Shown here piece after piece: positions 61,016 to 64,000 of a stretch of DNA of 64,000 nt. The notes beneath the pieces were generated by a model, which saw only the letters and a list, made by a program, of their open reading frames with translations, had not been told where the DNA came from and ran no database searches. Every line of letters begins with the position of its first letter. The first letter of the stretch is position 1. Position numbers and translations under genes: made by a program. Source of the stretch: Paenibacillus stellifer (GTDB taxonomy: Bacteria > Bacillota > Bacilli > Paenibacillales > Paenibacillaceae); assembly GCF_000758685.1 (NCBI RefSeq), contig NZ_CP009286.1, positions 2,448,501 through 2,512,500 on the forward strand, given 5' to 3'.

Positions 61016-62338
61016 CTATTGGTTCTGAACCTTGAACTCGGTGGGCGAGACACCGGTGATTTTTTTGAAGACCCGGCTGAAATAATTTGGGTCTTTGTAA
61101 CCCGCTTCGAAGCTGACCTCCTTCAGGGTCAAACGACCTTCGCTTATTAGCGAGATCGCCTTGCCGATCCTCAGACGGGTTACGAAATCAATGAACGTTT
61201 CCCCGTATTCCTGCTTGAATATTTTGCTGAAGTAATGGGGATTCAAATGGACATAATCAGCGACCTCCTCCAGCGAAAGATCATCCGTGTAACGCTCTTC
61301 GATATACTTTTTGGCTCTGCCCAGCACAGTCATCGTCTGTTCCTCGCGCTGCTCGCGAATCCGGTTAAGAGCCGAAATGACGTAAGGCTGCTCCTGGCTG
61401 GCCTTTGATTTTCCAATGTCGTGCTGTGTTCGCTTCAACTCGTCAAAGAAACAATAGGCGCTGCCGGGCTCCGGCAGAGTTGAGGCAAACACCGCTTCGA
61501 AATACGATTCGCGAAATCCGTCTTCCCCCTTTCTCAGAGAACCGATTCCGACGAAAGCCTGAATCTCCATCTGCTGGACAGCAAGCTCGGAGAGCTGCCG
61601 GGCAAGCTCCTTGTTCTCTTCCCGCCAGTCATTCTCGCGGGTGGATAGAGGCTTCCTTGCAAAAATGGCGAGATGGTGGTCGATCAAGGAGCTTACAATA
61701 GTGGCAGGACTATGGATTTTGACAAAGCTGCGGTAACGATCATAAATTCTCTTCTTATCCTGCGCGGAGAGATGTCCATCGAAGGCGACTACAATCGCAT
61801 TCCCCTGATCTAGCGGGAAATCCAGCCACTCCGATAACTGGGAGGCGGTGGAGTCCGCCGTCTGATCAACCATCAGGATGAGCGCCAGCTCATTTTCAAC
61901 GAGAGGCAGCAGTTGGGATACTTTGTGGCGAAGCTCCAATTCCTCTGTGCGCTGCTGCTTCTCGCGCTCGATCTCCGAGATCAACCTTTTCAGCGTTCCG
62001 ACAATTTGATCGCGCTTCGCGGGCTTCAGGATATATTCTTTTACCCCCAAAGAGAGTGCCTCCTGGGCATAGGCAAAATAATCGTACGCTGTCACAAGCA
62101 CGAACCGGGTGTCCGGCAGCCGCTCCCGCAGCTCACGCAGCGCTTCAAGTCCGCCGATTCCGGGCATATTGATGTCCAGAAACACAATATGAGGACGATG
62201 CTCTTCTGCGCATTCGATTGCTGTACGTCCATTCCCGGCATGGATGAAGCGGAATATGCCCGGCATGGACCGCTCCACGGTCAATTCCAGGCCTTCTCTT
62301 TCCAGTGGCTCGTCATCCGCGATCAGCAGTCTGTACAT
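61016..62338 (-). CDS. AraC-type response regulator (YesN family)
   Basis: About 440 residues. The N-terminal receiver starts MYRLLIADDEPLEREGLE, with the phosphorylated Asp in HIVFLDINMPGIGG (Asp55) and the Lys in YILKPAKRDQI. A linker of about 200 residues follows, then a C-terminal AraC HTH (LSLEEVADYVHLNPHYFSKI and VSFEAGYKDPNYFSRVFKK). ATG at 62338 is favoured; an ATG at 62350 abuts the AAAAGGAG tract. It overlaps the kinase gene by 26 bp and is coupled to it. It probably activates the sugar porter gene downstream. Confidence 0.9.
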   Translation of the reverse strand: MYRLLIADDEPLEREGLELTVERSMPGIFRFIHAGNGRTAIECAEEHRPHIVFLDINMPGIGGLEALRELRERLPDTRFVLVTAYDYFAYAQEALSLGVKEYILKPAKRDQIVGTLKRLISEIEREKQQRTEELELRHKVSQLLPLVENELALILMVDQTADSTASQLSEWLDFPLDQGNAIVVAFDGHLSAQDKKRIYDRYRSFVKIHSPATIVSSLIDHHLAIFARKPLSTRENDWREENKELARQLSELAVQQMEIQAFVGIGSLRKGEDGFRESYFEAVFASTLPEPGSAYCFFDELKRTQHDIGKSKASQEQPYVISALNRIREQREEQTMTVLGRAKKYIEERYTDDLSLEEVADYVHLNPHYFSKIFKQEYGETFIDFVTRLRIGKAISLISEGRLTLKEVSFEAGYKDPNYFSRVFKKITGVSPTEFKVQNQ

Positions 62339-63758
62339 GTATCTGTTCATCTCCTTTTTTGGCAGGAATTCTAATGGTTATGGTTGTTCCTTGGCCAAGC
62401 CCGCTGCGGATTTGGACCAGGTCATCCTCCCCGTAGAACAGCTGAAGCCGCTTCAGAACATTGCGTGTGCCAAGCCCGGTGGACTTGCCGCTATCGCTGC
62501 TTGCTTCAAGCCGCATAATAGCCTGCAGGGTCTCCTCCGGTATTCCGGTCCCGTTGTCCGAAATCTCGATCAGTACCCCGGCTTCTGCTTTCAACACCTT
62601 CAGACTGATGACGGCACCGCTCTCCATATTGGAAACTCCGTGGTGGTAAGCGTTCTCGACAAGAGGCTGAAGCGTCAGCGCCGGAATTTCCACTTGAAGC
62701 ACGGCTGGATCAGCGTCGAGTTCAAAACGGATGCGTTCCCGAAAGCGCGCCTGCTGAATGGCGGCGTATTCCTTGATATGGGTGATTTCTTCCTGCAGCG
62801 TAACCGGAGTGTCCAGTCTCTGCAGGCTGTATCTTAGCAAATTCGACATGGAGATGATCAAATCGCTCGTCTTGTCGGCCCCTTCCAGCAGTGCCAATCT
62901 GGAGAGAACATTCAGGGTGTTGAATAAAAAATGAGGGTTAATCTGGCTCTGGAGGGCCTGAAGCTCCAGCTCTTTCACAAGACGCTGCATTTCCAGACTC
63001 TTTTTATCACGTTCAATGAGCACGCTGAGGTCTGACGACATTTGGTAAATTGCGCTTGACAGGATGCCGAGCTCGTCGTCTCTTCTTGGCTGGAGAGCGA
63101 TGTCCAGATTGCCGGTCGCGATTTGATTGGCCAGACGTACCAGTCTGCCGACAGGTCCCGTTATACTGCGCGAAGCCCAGACCGCAAACAGCAGGCCCAT
63201 CAGCGCGTTCATTCCGAACAACGCCGCGCCGAGCCGGTTCATCCGCTCGTTCTCCTCCCGGATATTATTGATGATCGGACGGTAAAAAGCCAGCTCCGCA
63301 TCAACCAGCCGCTGCCCTTCCTCCCGGATATAACCGGCTGTATTCTCGGCTTCCACATAATGATTAAAGGCGATCTGAGGCTGTTCGGAAGCGGACGCCT
63401 GAATAGCAGCCTGCTTCTGTTCAAGAAAAGTAGCTGTCAGATTAACGTAATCCTCCAGTGTGAAGGAAGCATCTCTCTGATTGCCTTCCTGACGGATTTC
63501 GCCGCTCAGCCGCTCCAGTTGTGCGCCCGCCGAATTCATCTCGGCCTGGTCTGTTCTCGGATCAAGCAGAAAGGCATAGAGGAGCTTTAAATTGGTGTCT
63601 GCGGATTCAGTATTCTGCTCAATCAGAAGAATCCGTCCCAGCATTTCATCGTAGCTTCGCTGTACAACCTTTCCGCTCTGGAATACGAAGAAAGCAACGG
63701 TATTGGCGAACACGACAAGAAGAGGGATAAAGATCAACAGCTTGGCCCGTATTGTCAT
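62313..63758 (-). CDS. sensor histidine kinase (YesM family)
   Basis: 481-residue membrane kinase. It has TM1 at 5-25, an extracellular helical sensor (25-185), TM2 at about 186-205, HAMP (ASRSITGPVGRLVRLANQIA) and the YesM-type His-kinase domain with SQINPHFLFNTLNVLSRLAL (phosphorylated His), followed by HATPase motifs NAYHHGVSNM and DNGTGIPEET and GLGTRNVLKRLQ. ATG at 63758 follows GGAGGCG and overlaps the upstream sugar-binding gene by four bases (ATGA). It probably senses the sugar through that protein. The response regulator overlaps its 3' end. Confidence 0.92.
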   Translation of the reverse strand: MTIRAKLLIFIPLLVVFANTVAFFVFQSGKVVQRSYDEMLGRILLIEQNTESADTNLKLLYAFLLDPRTDQAEMNSAGAQLERLSGEIRQEGNQRDASFTLEDYVNLTATFLEQKQAAIQASASEQPQIAFNHYVEAENTAGYIREEGQRLVDAELAFYRPIINNIREENERMNRLGAALFGMNALMGLLFAVWASRSITGPVGRLVRLANQIATGNLDIALQPRRDDELGILSSAIYQMSSDLSVLIERDKKSLEMQRLVKELELQALQSQINPHFLFNTLNVLSRLALLEGADKTSDLIISMSNLLRYSLQRLDTPVTLQEEITHIKEYAAIQQARFRERIRFELDADPAVLQVEIPALTLQPLVENAYHHGVSNMESGAVISLKVLKAEAGVLIEISDNGTGIPEETLQAIMRLEASSDSGKSTGLGTRNVLKRLQLFYGEDDLVQIRSGLGQGTTITIRIPAKKGDEQIHVQTADRG

Positions 63759-64000
63759 GGCGTTTCGCCTCCGTCATTCTGACCCGTTGACCCTTTGCCG
63801 ATTATGTAGGTTCTCGTATAGGTCATACTTGGCGGAGTGCTTCCGCTGAAGTAATCGTGCAGCCGCTCAATGGCCTGCGCACCCATTTCCACGGGCTGCT
63901 GCACGATGGCCGATTCAATCTCCGACTGGCGAATCGCTGCCACCGTCTCCTCCATATCGTCAAAAGCGAAAATATGCAGGCCGCTTGTGCCAACCCGCTG
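63755..64000 (-). CDS. sugar-binding protein (RbsB/XylF type), C-terminal end only
   Basis: The last 81 codons are visible; the gene continues beyond the window. The segment LHIFAFDDMEETVAAIRQSE is followed by ESAIVQQPVEMGAQAIERL and SMTYTRTYIIG, the closing part of a periplasmic-binding (Peripla_BP_4) domain as in ribose or xylose binders. It overlaps the kinase start by four bases. In Bacillales and Clostridia such proteins form three-gene sensors with YesM/YesN-type kinases. Whether it has a membrane anchor cannot be seen. Confidence 0.8.
   Translation of the reverse strand, partial: QRVGTSGLHIFAFDDMEETVAAIRQSEIESAIVQQPVEMGAQAIERLHDYFSGSTPPSMTYTRTYIIGKGSTGQNDGGETP

Noticed and set aside
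1..64000. tRNA, rRNA, CRISPR arrays, prophage or integron signals
   Set aside because: I looked for CCA-ended cloverleafs, regularly spaced repeats and phage structural genes and saw none.

Overview
The window looks like the chromosome of a Paenibacillus-type member of the Bacillales. The evidence is strong AGGAGG-like ribosome binding sites, frequent TTG and GTG starts, Rho-independent terminators with long U tracts, a Bacillus-type LexA box, and genes typical of this group: Amj lipid II flippase, DegV, YesM/YesN two-component pair, DUF4173 membrane protein, YwnA- and YwnB-like proteins and a split ThrE exporter. Base composition is moderately GC-rich, except for a few AT-rich patches (about 2.0-2.35 kb, 18.6-21.1 kb, 44.85-45.05 kb). 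I see no rRNA, tRNA, CRISPR array, prophage or plasmid origin.

Layout. 0-5.5 kb: a methyltransferase cut by the window edge, a spermidine-synthase-like enzyme, two tiny hydrophilic proteins each with its own terminator, a CmpB-type membrane protein, a small protein resembling an antiporter tail, Amj and signal peptidase I. 5.7-13.6 kb: a TetR/oxidoreductase pair with a palindromic operator, an SgrR-like regulator divergent from a DUF4173 membrane protein, and an HD-GYP/chemoreceptor overlapping pair. 13.8-18.6 kb: cysteine synthase, a LacI-MFS unit and an aldo/keto reductase. 18.6-21.1 kb: an AT-rich VOC gene split by a complete 1517-bp IS4-family element. 21.1-28.4 kb: NAD synthetase, LysR/DoxX, and a heterodimeric ABC exporter. 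28.4-35.9 kb: nitroreductase, solute-binding protein, SGNH hydrolase, phosphoesterase, methionine aminopeptidase, YbaK, a DJ-1/PfpI-HEAT pair and an Rrf2 regulator.

35.9-50.1 kb mixes intact metabolic genes (VOC dioxygenase-like, YwnB-like, MBL hydrolase, Na+/H+ antiporter, DegV, DinB) with four decayed ones: a beta-mannosidase lacking its middle, a frameshifted chemoreceptor-like protein without a signalling tip, a solute-binding protein without a signal peptide and with an internal stop, and remnants of a YhgE/Pip-like membrane protein. 50.1-59.3 kb: split ThrE exporter, a Y-family polymerase with an SOS-like site, cellobiose phosphorylase with its LacI regulator and matching operators, and a small WYL protein behind a promoter carrying two perfect LexA boxes in inverted orientation. 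59.3-64 kb: a sugar porter next to a sugar-binding protein/histidine kinase/response regulator cassette that runs off the window.

The most notable signal is the double-LexA-box promoter at about 57.4 kb. It places an uncharacterised 66-residue WYL protein in the predicted SOS regulon. Other connected units are the LacI-cellobiose phosphorylase circuit, the three-gene sugar-sensing cassette with its presumed transporter target, and the IS4 insertion, whose removal restores an open VOC gene exactly. Family names come from sequence recognition without database searches.
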